A stretch of 64,000 nucleotides of DNA, from positions 496,001 through 560,000 of the forward strand of contig NZ_WFIX01000191.1 in assembly GCF_009745985.1 (NCBI RefSeq), written 5' to 3'. The stretch's first letter is position 1; each line of letters begins with the position of its first letter. A program made the translations under genes and the position numbers. Shown one piece after another: positions 52,046 to 61,425 of this stretch. This DNA comes from Microbacterium karelineae. Its GTDB lineage: Bacteria > Actinomycetota > Actinomycetes > Actinomycetales > Microbacteriaceae. The notes under the pieces were generated by a model that was given only the letters and a program-made list of their open reading frames with translations, did no database searches and was not told where the DNA came from.

Positions 52046-54849
52046 GCGGTCTCCTCCCCCTGCGGCCCGATCCGGCGCGACACGAGCCGCGCCTCGTCGC
52101 GCGTGCGCCGCGTCGGGATCGCGAGGAGCAGCGCCGCCACGAGGATCACGGCCTGGCCGGTCGTGACGAGCCACGCGGTGGTCGCCTCCGCGCCGCTCGG
52201 CTGCGCGCGCTCCGCTGGCGCCTGGTCGAGGCGCCACAGCACGCCGCGCGGCGTCTCGCCGACGCGCACGAATCCGCTGCGCTGGTCCATCGACGCCTGC
52301 GCCGTGAGCGCCATGATCCGCTGGCTCGCGTTCGGATCCGCGCCGTCCTGTCGCAGCAGCACGAACGACAGGCCCGATTCGGCGAGCGGCTCCGTCACCG
52401 AGACGGCGCTGCCCGAGATGATGTCCCCCGCGACCTCTGCGAGGCGCTCGTCGGCCTCGGTCGGCTCCGCAGCCGAACGCGCGAACGTCGACGCGCCGGA
52501 GAGCGTCTCACTCGCGCCCCAGACGACGTCGGTCGCGACGGATCCGTCGGCGAGCGGCGTGAGGACGAGGGTTCCGATCGGGAGGTCGTCGCGGGCCTCG
52601 GCCGTCACATACGCGGGGAGCGTCGTCGCGTCGCCCGCGTGCAGCGGGGTCGCGCCGCGGTGCAGCGCCGTCACCTGCGGGGCGACGGCCACGACGACGC
52701 ACGCGATGGCGACGAGGGAGGCGATCCCCGCCCAGCGGCGCCGGGAGGAGAGCGCCTCGAGCGCGACGGCCGCGGCGAGGACCACGCCCATCCATGCGAG
52801 GCTCAGGGCGCTCCCCGGCCACACGGGCACGAACGCGCCTCCCGCGGCCACGAGCTGAGACTGCGCCGCCAGGAGCGCCGTCGCCACGCCGAGCGGCACG
52901 GCGGCGAGCGCGAACACGGCGACGCCCCCGCGGCGCACCGCCGGGGCGGCGAGCGCGAGCAGCGCGGCGGGCGCGAGGAGCAGCGGGACCCACCAGGTCG
53001 CGGTCGGCGCCTCGGCGGACCCGATCCCGAACTCGGCGAGGGCTCGCGCCCACGCGGCGACGCCGTCGACGAAGCCCGCGGCGAGGGCTCCCCGGTCGGC
53101 CACGGCGAACGGCACGGTCGCGCCCGGATCCGCGAACAGCGCCCAGCCGGTCCCGCGCGACAGCTGCTGCGACGCGAGCGGCGCGAACATCGCGATCGAG
53201 GGCACGAGCAGCCACACGACGCGGACGATCCCGCGGCGGGCGCACGCCGCGGCGACGACGATCCCCGCGAGCCACAGCGCAACGGCCGCGGGCGCGAGCG
53301 AGGGGGCGCACGCGAGCACGCCCGCGAGGAGCAGCGAGGCGGCACCCGCCGTCGTCCACGAGCGATGCGCGGCGGCCGCGGAGAAGACGAGCCACGGGAG
53401 CAGGATGTGTGCGAGCACGGCCGCCGGGCGCCCCTGCATGAGGGCGTCCCAGAACGGCGGCGCCGCGCCCCACATCAGGGCGAGGCCGATGCGGGCGGCG
53501 CCCGAGTCGGCGACCCTGGTGGCCGCGAACCACCCGCCCGCCACGGCGAGCGGCAGCGCCAGGAGCCACAGCAGGACGAGGGCGTACGAGGGCGCCGCGG
53601 GCCAGACGGTGCCCAGCAGGGCGAGGACGGCCGAGAACGGATCGGCCGCGCCGACGTCGGCGACGCCTTCGGGGCGGAGGCCGTACAGCGCGTCGGACCA
53701 GAGGCCCGACACCGTGCGGCGCAGCGGCAGGAGGGCTCCTCCGGCCATGGCGGGCCAGGTGAGCAGCGCCACGAACGCGGCTACGCTCGCGACGAGCGCG
53801 CCGAGCACGGTCCATGCGCCGCCGCCCGAGAAGAAGCGCAGGGGCGAGCGCACGGCCACCGCCGAATCGTCGGCTGCCTGCTGGTGCTCGCGCAGCTCGC
53901 CGCGGGTCAGCCGGAGAGGATCCACCTGCCGCCAGGGGCCGGTGCGGAACCGGCGCAGGCGTCCCCGCGAGCGGGCGATCGACGCGAGGCGCACCATGAC
54001 CGTCGCGGCGGCCATCCACTCGGGCGCGACGCGCCCCGGCCGCTTGGCGAGGAGGGAGATCGCGGTCGCCCAGAGGGCGAGAGGCAGCAGCAGCAGCCAC
54101 TGCACCGGAAGGGCGACGAGGGGCGCGTAGGCGAGGCGGCGGTGCAGGCGTGCCACGCGCGCGGTGTAGGCGCGGGTGAGGGCGTGCTGCCGCGACGGCC
54201 ACACGGCGACCCGTGCCTCGGGCGCGAGCGCGACGCGCCGTCCGCCGAGCCGCGCGCGCACGCCCATGTCGAGGCCCTCGTCGGCGCCGAGGAGCGCGCG
54301 GTCGGGGACGAGGTCGTGCAGCACGTCGGCGCGCACGAGCATCCCGCGGATGTCCGCGCCGAGCACGTCGTCGGCGGCGTCGTGCTGGCCCTGGTCGTAC
54401 TCGCCGCGCGCGAGCTCGATCGAGCGCCCGGACCGAGTCATCGTCACGCCGAAGGATTCGATGCGGCGGCGGTCCCCAGCGCGCACGAGCTTGGGTGCCG
54501 CGAGCGCGACCGAGGGCTGCCGCTCGAGGGCGGCGAGCAGCCGCGCGAGGGCATCGGGCTCCGGCGCCGAGTCGTCGTCGAGCAGCCACGCGGCCCTGCC
54601 GTCCGGCACGCGATCGAGCGCGAGCTCGACGGCGCCGGCGAACGGGATCCGCTCCGGCGCCTGCACCGCGACGTCCACGCGCGACGCGTCGACCGCGTCG
54701 CGCAGGGGCGACGGGTCGCCGCAGACGACGACCGAGACGCCCGCGATGGGCACGGTCTGCGAGCGCAGCGCGGCGAGCGCGCGCTCGAATCGCGACGCGG
54801 CAGCGGGGGTCGACCGCGCGACGAGGACGACGTGAACTGGGGCGGGCAT
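52042..54849 (-). CDS. Large GT2-family membrane glycosyltransferase
   Basis: A 935-residue protein. The N-terminal GT-A domain (about 1-230) has HVVLVARSTPAA, a DxD-type motif in WLLDDDSAPEPDAL and the acceptor region DEGLDMGVRARLGG. A membrane part follows with roughly 12-14 helices (about 235-275 and 345-740) and a C-terminal outer loop region. Such fusions occur next to DUF5719 and whiB2 in actinobacteria; they may transfer sugars to a lipid-linked wall glycan or to exported proteins. TAGGCT (54859-54864) is 9 nt from the ATG. The acceptor is unknown. Confidence 0.85.
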   Translation of the reverse strand: MPAPVHVVLVARSTPAAASRFERALAALRSQTVPIAGVSVVVCGDPSPLRDAVDASRVDVAVQAPERIPFAGAVELALDRVPDGRAAWLLDDDSAPEPDALARLLAALERQPSVALAAPKLVRAGDRRRIESFGVTMTRSGRSIELARGEYDQGQHDAADDVLGADIRGMLVRADVLHDLVPDRALLGADEGLDMGVRARLGGRRVALAPEARVAVWPSRQHALTRAYTARVARLHRRLAYAPLVALPVQWLLLLPLALWATAISLLAKRPGRVAPEWMAAATVMVRLASIARSRGRLRRFRTGPWRQVDPLRLTRGELREHQQAADDSAVAVRSPLRFFSGGGAWTVLGALVASVAAFVALLTWPAMAGGALLPLRRTVSGLWSDALYGLRPEGVADVGAADPFSAVLALLGTVWPAAPSYALVLLWLLALPLAVAGGWFAATRVADSGAARIGLALMWGAAPPFWDALMQGRPAAVLAHILLPWLVFSAAAAHRSWTTAGAASLLLAGVLACAPSLAPAAVALWLAGIVVAAACARRGIVRVVWLLVPSIAMFAPLASQQLSRGTGWALFADPGATVPFAVADRGALAAGFVDGVAAWARALAEFGIGSAEAPTATWWVPLLLAPAALLALAAPAVRRGGVAVFALAAVPLGVATALLAAQSQLVAAGGAFVPVWPGSALSLAWMGVVLAAAVALEALSSRRRWAGIASLVAIACVVVAVAPQVTALHRGATPLHAGDATTLPAYVTAEARDDLPIGTLVLTPLADGSVATDVVWGASETLSGASTFARSAAEPTEADERLAEVAGDIISGSAVSVTEPLAESGLSFVLLRQDGADPNASQRIMALTAQASMDQRSGFVRVGETPRGVLWRLDQAPAERAQPSGAEATTAWLVTTGQAVILVAALLLAIPTRRTRDEARLVSRRIGPQGEETA

Positions 54850-54916
54850 GACCCGGCAAGCCTACGGCGGGCCGCTCGCGGACCCGATCACAGACACGCC
54901 CGCGTGGGGGCGGAAC

Positions 54917-55252
54917 TCAGGAAGCGCGCTGCTCCTGCTGCGCGCGCTTGAGACGGCGGCGCTCGCGCTCGCTCAGACCGCCCCAGATGCCGAAGCGCTC
55001 ATCGTTCTGCAGCGCATACTCGAGGCACTTGTCGCGCACCTCGCACGACTCGCAGATGCGCTTGGCGTCGCGCGTCGATCCGCCCTTCTCGGGGAAGAAC
55101 GCCTCGGGATCCGTCTGCGCGCAGAGCGCCTCGCTCTGCCAGGAGAGCGCGCCGTCGTCCTCCGCGGGAGGCTGAGCACCGGGGACGCCGAGCTCGACGG
55201 GGTCGACGAACCAGTCCGATGGTGCCTCGGAACGATAAAACGGTGCGGTCAT
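54917..55252 (-). CDS. whiB2: WhiB2/WhmD-type iron-sulfur transcription factor
   Basis: A 111-residue WhiB protein with about 35 extra N-terminal residues. WQSEALCAQTDPEAFFPEKGGSTRDAKRIC, CEVRDKC, the turn GIWGGLSERERRRLK and a basic tail hold the four cluster cysteines (positions about 44, 67, 70 and 76). WhmD/WhiB of this type controls septation and, in Streptomyces, sporulation division together with WhiA. The EKGGSTRDAK form and the location next to manA and the Rv3259-like gene identify it as whiB2 rather than whiB1. GGGGGAG precedes the ATG, and a good promoter with an operator-like palindrome lies upstream. Confidence 0.9.
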   Translation of the reverse strand: MTAPFYRSEAPSDWFVDPVELGVPGAQPPAEDDGALSWQSEALCAQTDPEAFFPEKGGSTRDAKRICESCEVRDKCLEYALQNDERFGIWGGLSERERRRLKRAQQEQRAS

Positions 55253-55301
55253 GGTGCTCTCCCCCTTGGTCAGTCCCTGGTGCTGGGTACCTTCCCTGGG
55301 T

Positions 55302-55331
55302 AATTACACCCGTGTGATTCGCGAATTTCAA
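55302..55331 (-). promoter_or_regulatory. whiB2 promoter overlapped by an 18-bp palindrome
   Basis: On the minus strand TTGAAA (55326-55331) and TGTAAT (55303-55308) are exactly 17 bp apart. The palindrome AATnACACCCGTGTnATT (55302-55319) covers the -10 and part of the spacer, so a repressor there would block initiation. It resembles the BldD box (TNACNC-W-GNGTNA) with one extra base in the centre. A second exact palindrome ATTCGCGAAT (55317-55326) abuts it. Confidence 0.6.
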
Positions 55332-55382
55332 GTCGTAGATCGTAGAGCGGTTCATCCGCACATTGAAGGTTTGACGGATATC

Positions 55383-55408
55383 GGCGTGTCACGCCGGCGT
55401 GTCACGCC
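55383..55408. repeat. Two tandem 13-bp palindromes at the end of manA
   Basis: GGCGTGTCACGCC occurs twice in direct succession (55383-55395, 55396-55408); each is palindromic apart from its centre and the junction CACGCCGGCGTG is itself an exact palindrome. The second copy includes the manA stop codon. It probably ends manA transcription before the whiB2 promoter. Confidence 0.6.
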
Positions 55409-56553
55409 CCCGGCTGCGCGACGAAGACCTCGCCCGACCCCGTCACCGTCAGGCGCTCCTCATCGCCCGAGACGAACGCGGCGCGCCCGGGAGCGAGCCG
55501 CTCGCTCCGCCCGCCGGCCTCGACCGTCACCTCGCCCGCGACGCAGAGGGCGATCGTCGGGCCCGAGGGGGCGAGGTCGACGACGTCGTCGCGGTCGAGC
55601 TCGGCGCGCAGCAGACGGAAGTCCGGGATGTCGACAGGGAACTCCTCGAGGCCGCCGCGCCCTTCCGACGCCGCGACCGGCAGCACCACCGGCACGGGGC
55701 CCGATCGGCGCTCGAGCACGCGCATCAGCTCGCCGACGTCGATGTGCTTCGGCGTGAGGCCCCCGCGCATCACGTTGTCGCTCGCGGCCATGATCTCGAT
55801 GCCGAGCCCCGACTGGTAGGCGTGGAGCTGTCCCGCGCGGAGGAACAGCGCCTCCCCGCGGCCGAGCGTGACGAGGTTCATGAGCAGCCCGACGATGACG
55901 CCCGGATCCCCGGGGAACTCGGCGGCGTTGCTCCGCGCGTTCGCGAGGTCGGCCGCGAAGCGGGTCGAGCGCGCGTCGGCGAGCGCCGCGATGACGCCGT
56001 CGACGAGATCCTGCGCATCGCCCGAGAGCAGCCAGCCGACCGCGTCGGCGAGCGTGTCGTCGTCGCGGATCCGCTCGCGCAGCGGCGCGGCGGCCGCGCC
56101 GATCTCGTCGAGCAGCTCGCGCGTCGCGGCGACGTCGCGCAGGCCGCACAGCGCGACGAAGCGGTCGCTCAGCGCGACGATCATCTCGGGCTTGTGGTTG
56201 TCGTCGGCGTAGTTGCGGGGCGCATCGTCGGCGAGATCGCGCTCGGCCGCGAAGCCCTCCTCGGCCTGCGCCTTCGTCGGGTGCGCCTGGATCGACAGCG
56301 ATCGCGACGCCGCGAGGATCTTCAGCAGGTACGGCAGGCGGCCGGACGCGCCCACCTCGACGCCCTCGTCGCGGATCCACTCGTCGAGCGTGCGCCCCGT
56401 GCCGTCCTCGACGTCCGCCGGGTCGGACGGGTGGTCGCCGAACCACACCTCGGCCTCGGGGCCGCTCGCCTCGTCGCGACCCTCGAGGGAGGCGATCAGC
56501 GAGCGCGAACCCCAGTCGAACGTGCGGGGGGCGTTGGTGAGGCGTGCCAGCAT
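55402..56553 (-). CDS. manA: Mannose-6-phosphate isomerase, class I
   Basis: A 383-residue zinc enzyme interconverting fructose 6-phosphate and mannose 6-phosphate, which supplies GDP-mannose for wall glycans and glycolipids. Type I motifs: NAPRTFDWGSRSLIASL near the N-terminus, the zinc-site LSIQAHPTKAQAEEGF and DDNHKPEMIVALS, and the cupin-like C-terminal half with GLTPKHIDVGEL. TAAGCT (56560-56565) is 6 nt from the ATG. It neighbours the sugar polymerase genes on the opposite strand. Confidence 0.95.
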   Translation of the reverse strand: MLARLTNAPRTFDWGSRSLIASLEGRDEASGPEAEVWFGDHPSDPADVEDGTGRTLDEWIRDEGVEVGASGRLPYLLKILAASRSLSIQAHPTKAQAEEGFAAERDLADDAPRNYADDNHKPEMIVALSDRFVALCGLRDVAATRELLDEIGAAAAPLRERIRDDDTLADAVGWLLSGDAQDLVDGVIAALADARSTRFAADLANARSNAAEFPGDPGVIVGLLMNLVTLGRGEALFLRAGQLHAYQSGLGIEIMAASDNVMRGGLTPKHIDVGELMRVLERRSGPVPVVLPVAASEGRGGLEEFPVDIPDFRLLRAELDRDDVVDLAPSGPTIALCVAGEVTVEAGGRSERLAPGRAAFVSGDEERLTVTGSGEVFVAQPGA

Positions 56554-56615
56554 GCTGCCAGCTTATGGGGTCCGGGCACAGCGCCCCGCACCCGACTCCC
56601 CGTAGTCTGAGACCC

Positions 56616-58091
56616 ATGGCGCAGCACTCCCGCTTCCCCGTCGCGCCGCCGCATCGCGCCCCCGAGCGCGAGGCCACGTCGCACCTCGCGCTGCGCGCGT
56701 ACGCGACGTTCTCGATGTTCTCCGCGCTCGCCTATTCGTGGTGGTACAACCTCCTCGGCGAGATCGGCGCCCTGGTGCTCCTCGGCATACTGCTCGTCGC
56801 GACGCTCGCCATCTGGATCCCGAGCCTCTCCCGGCGGCGCGGCGCACAGGCCTATGCCTGGCGCCGGCTGCCGTGGATCGCGCTCGGCTACGTCGGGCTC
56901 GCCCTCGCGTCGGCGATCTGGTCGCAGTGGCCCGTCGCGACCCTGCTCACGTGGGTCGCCCTCGCGGGCGTGACCCTGCAGGGCCTGTTCCTCGCCGACA
57001 TGCTCACCTGGGGCGAGATCGTGCGCGCGCTCGAGGTCGCGCTGCGCTGGATCGTCGGCGGCTCGCTCGCCTTCGAGGCCTGGGTGGCCCTCGCCATCGG
57101 GCACCCGATCCTCCCGAACTTCTTCCGCGTCTCGGGTGACCCCGATCCGCACTGGTACTGGGTGCGCGGCAACCTCTTCGACGCCTGGCTCGTCGGCGAC
57201 CGCGTGCAGGGCATCGTCGGAAACTCGAACCTGCTCGGGATGCTCTGCGTCGTCGCCCTCATCGTCTTCGCCGTGCGCCTGCGCGTGTCGATCATCGACC
57301 GCCTCTCGGCCGAGGTCGTCACCTCCCGCGTCGTGTGGATCGTCCTCGCCGCGTGGCTGCTCGTGCGGGCCGGATCCGCCACGAGCGCCGTGTCGGGCGC
57401 CGCCGCCGTCGCCGTGCTCGCGGCGGCGCTCGCCATGCGCCGCCAGCGGACGCCGGGCGGGCGCACGCGCGTGTACGCGGCCCTCACGGCCATCGCCGCC
57501 GCGGGCGCGGCGATCTGCTGGCTGGGATACGACCGGATCGTCGGGCTCCTCGGGCGCGACGGCGGCCTCACGGGTCGCGCCGACATCTGGTCGGCCGTCA
57601 TCGAGAGGGCGCTCACCCACCCCGTCGCGGGGAACGGCTTCTCGTCGCCGTGGGTGCCGTGGGACCCCGCCTTCGACGGCTGGATCGTCGACCACGACAT
57701 CACGGTGTTCCAGGCGCACAGCATGTGGCTCGACGCGTTCCTCCAGCTCGGCGTCCTCGGCGTCGTGCTCATCGCGGGCGTGTTCGGATCCGCCGTCTGG
57801 CGCGCGTGGTTCATCGCCGTCGACCGCCCCCGCTGGGACGCGCACGACGACCGCGCCTACTCGCCCCTCACGCTCGTCCCCCTCCTCGTCATGTGGGCGC
57901 TGCTCGCGCAGGGCCTGGCGGAATCGAACCCGATCATGCTGTGGGGCTGGATGCTGATGGTGATGTTCGTCAGCAGGATCAAGGTGACCCCCGAGCTCAC
58001 GCACCCCGACCGCGATGCCGAGATCGGCACGCGGGCGCCTCGGCGCGGCGTGCATCGCACGGCCGACCCTGCCGTGCGCGCCGAGAGCTGA
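56616..58091 (+). CDS. O-antigen ligase/polymerase-family membrane protein (first copy)
   Basis: A 491-residue protein with about 11-12 helices and the Wzy_C (O-antigen ligase) outer loop (about 285-390) containing GLTGRADIWSAVIERALTHPVAGNGF and a following HDITVFQAHSMWLDAFLQLG stretch with the conserved Arg and His. The family joins or polymerises lipid-linked glycans outside the membrane. TAGTCT (56603-56608) is 7 nt from the ATG, indicating a leaderless mRNA; the longer frame upstream is antisense to manA. The next gene encodes a second member of the family. Confidence 0.88.
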   Translation: MAQHSRFPVAPPHRAPEREATSHLALRAYATFSMFSALAYSWWYNLLGEIGALVLLGILLVATLAIWIPSLSRRRGAQAYAWRRLPWIALGYVGLALASAIWSQWPVATLLTWVALAGVTLQGLFLADMLTWGEIVRALEVALRWIVGGSLAFEAWVALAIGHPILPNFFRVSGDPDPHWYWVRGNLFDAWLVGDRVQGIVGNSNLLGMLCVVALIVFAVRLRVSIIDRLSAEVVTSRVVWIVLAAWLLVRAGSATSAVSGAAAVAVLAAALAMRRQRTPGGRTRVYAALTAIAAAGAAICWLGYDRIVGLLGRDGGLTGRADIWSAVIERALTHPVAGNGFSSPWVPWDPAFDGWIVDHDITVFQAHSMWLDAFLQLGVLGVVLIAGVFGSAVWRAWFIAVDRPRWDAHDDRAYSPLTLVPLLVMWALLAQGLAESNPIMLWGWMLMVMFVSRIKVTPELTHPDRDAEIGTRAPRRGVHRTADPAVRAES

Positions 58092-58101
58092 GGCGCGCCG
58101 C

Positions 58102-59448
58102 ATGACATCGATGCGCCGCGCGGCGGCCGACGCGATCGCCGACAACCTCCGGTCGGCGGCGTTCGCCCGCGCCTACACCCTCACGGCCCTCACCGCGGCG
58201 TTCCTGACGACGGCCGTGCACAACGTGAACGGGATCGTCACGCTCGCCGCGATCGTCGCAGGGCTCGCCGCGGTCGGGACCGCGATCCTGTTCGTCCGGC
58301 GCGACGAGCTCTCGCTGATCGGCTTCGCCCCCACGAGCCTCGCGCTGCTCATCGTGTGGGCGCTCGCGAGCGTCGCGTGGAGCCTCGACGGCGCGCAGGC
58401 CCGCACGATCGCGGCCTGGCTCTCGCTCGCCGGCTGGGCGGTCGTGGCGATCACGATCGCCCATGTGCGCGACACGCTGCAGATCGCGCGCGCGATGGGC
58501 GACGTGCTCCGATGGATCCTCACCGCCTCCCTCGCGGTCGAGGTGCTGTCGGGGATCGTCTTCGACGTGCCGTTCCCGACGATCGGCGTCGAGGGGCTGA
58601 TCGCCTTCGGGGGGCCCGTGCAGGGCCTGTTCGCGTCGCGCAACCTGCTCGGATTCGTCGCGGTGCTCGCCCTCATCGCCTTCGTGATCGAGTGGCGCGC
58701 GCGGGCCGTCGAACGGCATATCGCCGTCTACTCGATCGCCCTCGCGGCCCTGCTCGTCGTGCTGTCGGGCTCGCCGACGGCTCTCGTGCTCGTCGTGATG
58801 CTGCTGCTCGCGGAACTCGCCCTCGCGTTCGCGCGGCGGACACCGCGCGAGCGCCGACGCCGCGCGAACATCGTGATCGCGTCGCTCTCGACGGCGGGCT
58901 TCGTCGCCGCCCTCCTCCTGCACCGCCAGATCATCGACTTCTTCGCGGCGCGCTCGGGGTTCGCGGCGCGCGCCGATCTCTGGAGCGCCGTCATCTCGTG
59001 GGTGCGGCACCGCCCGATCAACGGGTGGGGGCTGTTCGGCACCTGGGAGGGCGAGCCGTTCCCGACGAACATCATCAACCTGTCGCTCGACGTGCCGAAC
59101 GCGTCGGCGCTCGACACCTATCTCGATGTGCTCCTCCAGCTCGGCTGGGTGGGCCTGCTCCTGTTCTGCGCGTTCTGCGCGATCGCGCTCGTGCGGGCGT
59201 GGCTCGCCGCCGCGGACCGGCGCTCCGTCGTGTACGCCTGGCTGCCCCTCACGCTGGTCGCGCTCCTCGTCGAATCGGTCTTCGAGAGCTACACGTTCAG
59301 CGACCTCGGCTGGATGCTCCTCGTCCTGTGCGCCGTGCGGGCGGGGCGCGAGCGCTCGTGGCGTACGCGCATGGATCCGACGGCCCCGATCCCGCCCGCC
59401 GTCGGCGGCCCGGCCGCGCCTCAGGACCGCAGAGGATCCGCCCGGTAG
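58102..59448 (+). CDS. O-antigen ligase/polymerase-family membrane protein (second copy)
   Basis: A 448-residue relative of the preceding protein with about 11 helices. The outer loop has GFAARADLWSAVISWVRHRPINGWGLFG (the same RADxWSAV motif as its neighbour) and NASALDTYLDVLLQLGWVG. The two proteins share layout but little sequence outside the motif, so this is an old duplication or two different activities. The gene starts 10 bases after the first copy. Confidence 0.86.
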   Translation: MTSMRRAAADAIADNLRSAAFARAYTLTALTAAFLTTAVHNVNGIVTLAAIVAGLAAVGTAILFVRRDELSLIGFAPTSLALLIVWALASVAWSLDGAQARTIAAWLSLAGWAVVAITIAHVRDTLQIARAMGDVLRWILTASLAVEVLSGIVFDVPFPTIGVEGLIAFGGPVQGLFASRNLLGFVAVLALIAFVIEWRARAVERHIAVYSIALAALLVVLSGSPTALVLVVMLLLAELALAFARRTPRERRRRANIVIASLSTAGFVAALLLHRQIIDFFAARSGFAARADLWSAVISWVRHRPINGWGLFGTWEGEPFPTNIINLSLDVPNASALDTYLDVLLQLGWVGLLLFCAFCAIALVRAWLAAADRRSVVYAWLPLTLVALLVESVFESYTFSDLGWMLLVLCAVRAGRERSWRTRMDPTAPIPPAVGGPAAPQDRRGSAR

Positions 59449-59514
59449 GCTCATGGCGGCCTCATCGCGCCCCGCGCGCGGCCGCCGCCACCGAACACGC
59501 CGGAGCTGCCACCT

Positions 59515-61425
59515 ATGCCGTTCGTCCTCCAGAACGTCGTCTTCCCCACCGACCGCGACCCCGACCTGCTGTCGCTGTACGTCGACGCCGACACATGGTC
59601 GACGATCGATGAGAAGCCTGTGCGGGTCACGAACGACGCCCACATCGGCGACGTGCACGGACGCGGCAGCGTGCGCGTGGGCGCGGGACGGCGCACATCG
59701 TTCGCCAGCTACTTCAACGCCTTTCCCGCGTCGTACTGGCAGCACTGGACGAGCGTGCGGTCGATCTCGCTCACGGTGCGCACCGACGGGCCGGCGACGA
59801 TCCTCGTGTACCGCTCGAACGGATCCGGCGTGCAGCAGCGCCTCGACACGGCCGAGGTGACGGGCGAGGCCGAGACGAGCTTCGACATCGCGCTCACGCA
59901 GTTCTCGGACGGCGGCTGGATCTGGTTCGACATCGTCGCCGATCGCGAGCCCGTCGTCCTGGCGGGCGCCGAGTGGTCGACCGACACGGAGCCGGTGCGC
60001 ACGGGCAAGGCGTCGCTCGGCATCACGACCTACAACAAGCCGGGCTACTGCACCGAGACGCTCGCGGCGCTCGCCGACAGCCCCGACGTCCTCGCGGTCG
60101 TCGACCGCATCTTCCTCGTCGATCAGGGCACCGAGCGCGTCGACGAGCAGCCCGACTTCCCGGCGCTCGCCGACGCGCTCGGCGAGCAGCTGCAGATCCT
60201 CACGCAGCCGAACCTCGGCGGATCCGGCGGCTTCGCCCGCGCGATGAGCGAGACGATGCGGCGCGAAGAGAGCGACTTCGTGCAGCTCCTCGACGACGAT
60301 GTGCGCATCGAGCCCGAGTCGATCCGGCGGTCGGTCGTCTTCGCCCGCTACGCCACGAAGCCCGTCATCGTCGGCGCCCACATGTTCGACCTGCTCGACC
60401 GTCCGCGCCTGCACGCGTGGGCCGAGGTCGTCGACGAGGCGCCGTTCATGTGGCGCACGCTCTACCAGGAGCAGATGCCGCACGACTTCCGCGAGGCGAA
60501 TCTGCGCCAGTCACCCATGCTGCACATGCGCATGGACGCCGACTACAACGGCTGGTGGATGTGCCTCATCCCGAAGGCCGTGATCGCGGAGGTCGGCCTG
60601 CCGATCCCCGCCTTCCTCAAGTGGGACGACGCCGAGTTCTGTCTCCGCGCGGGCGACGCCGGCTTCCCGACCGTGACGCTCCCGGGGGCGGCTCTGTGGC
60701 ACGTGTCGTGGGTCGGCAAGGACGACGCGATCGACTGGCAGGCGTACTTCCACGCCCGCAACCGCATCGTCTCGGGGCTGCTGCACTCCTCCGCGCCCGC
60801 CGGCGGCACCCTCATCCGGCACAGCAGGCGCGTCGACCTGAAGCACCTGCTGATGATGCAGTACTACCCGGTGGCGCTGCGCAACCGGGCCCTGCGTGAT
60901 GTGCTGTCGGGGCCGGACCACATGCGGCGCACCCTCGCGACGCGCATGCCGGAGGCGCGCGAGCTCGCGAAGCGCTTCCCGGAGACCGTCGTGCACCGTG
61001 ATCCGGACGAGGTGCTGCGCTCCCGGCGGGGGCGGCAGGTGTTCGAGCTGCGCCGGCGCCACGACCTCGACAATCCGACGGGGATGCAGCTGCGGATCTT
61101 CACGGCCCGCGCCCTGCTGAGCCACTTCCTGCGGCGCCCCGCGCCCGAGAACGTCGAGATGCCGGAGGTCGAGTTCGGCAAGGAGGACGCGCACTGGTGG
61201 CGCGTGCCGGCGTTCGACTCGGCGCTCGTGAGCGCGGCCGACGGATCCGGCAAGCAGGTGTACACGCGCGATCGCGGCAAGTTCCGCGGCATGCTCCTCG
61301 ACTCGATCCGTCTGCACCGCCGCCTGCAGCGCGAGTGGCCGCGCCTCGCGCGGGAGTACCGCGAGGCGCTCCCCCGGCTCGTCGCTCAGGAAGAATGGAA
61401 CGCGAGCTTCGAGGCCGACGCATGA
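59515..61425 (+). CDS. glfT2: Galactofuranosyltransferase GlfT2-like (GT2)
   Basis: A 636-residue cytosolic-face enzyme almost the same length as mycobacterial GlfT2 (about 637). It has the N-terminal beta-sandwich (about 1-150, LQNVVFPTDRDPDLLSLYVD), the GT-A core with LGITTYNKPGYC, NLGGSGGFARAM (about 232), metal motif LLDDDV (about 257-262), WDDAEF (about 370) and HVSW (about 396), and a helical C-terminal region. GlfT2 extends galactan from UDP-galactofuranose. Microbacteriaceae lack arabinogalactan, so the product here is probably another Galf-containing wall glycan. It is followed by an overlapping GT2 gene. Confidence 0.88.
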   Translation: MPFVLQNVVFPTDRDPDLLSLYVDADTWSTIDEKPVRVTNDAHIGDVHGRGSVRVGAGRRTSFASYFNAFPASYWQHWTSVRSISLTVRTDGPATILVYRSNGSGVQQRLDTAEVTGEAETSFDIALTQFSDGGWIWFDIVADREPVVLAGAEWSTDTEPVRTGKASLGITTYNKPGYCTETLAALADSPDVLAVVDRIFLVDQGTERVDEQPDFPALADALGEQLQILTQPNLGGSGGFARAMSETMRREESDFVQLLDDDVRIEPESIRRSVVFARYATKPVIVGAHMFDLLDRPRLHAWAEVVDEAPFMWRTLYQEQMPHDFREANLRQSPMLHMRMDADYNGWWMCLIPKAVIAEVGLPIPAFLKWDDAEFCLRAGDAGFPTVTLPGAALWHVSWVGKDDAIDWQAYFHARNRIVSGLLHSSAPAGGTLIRHSRRVDLKHLLMMQYYPVALRNRALRDVLSGPDHMRRTLATRMPEARELAKRFPETVVHRDPDEVLRSRRGRQVFELRRRHDLDNPTGMQLRIFTARALLSHFLRRPAPENVEMPEVEFGKEDAHWWRVPAFDSALVSAADGSGKQVYTRDRGKFRGMLLDSIRLHRRLQREWPRLAREYREALPRLVAQEEWNASFEADA

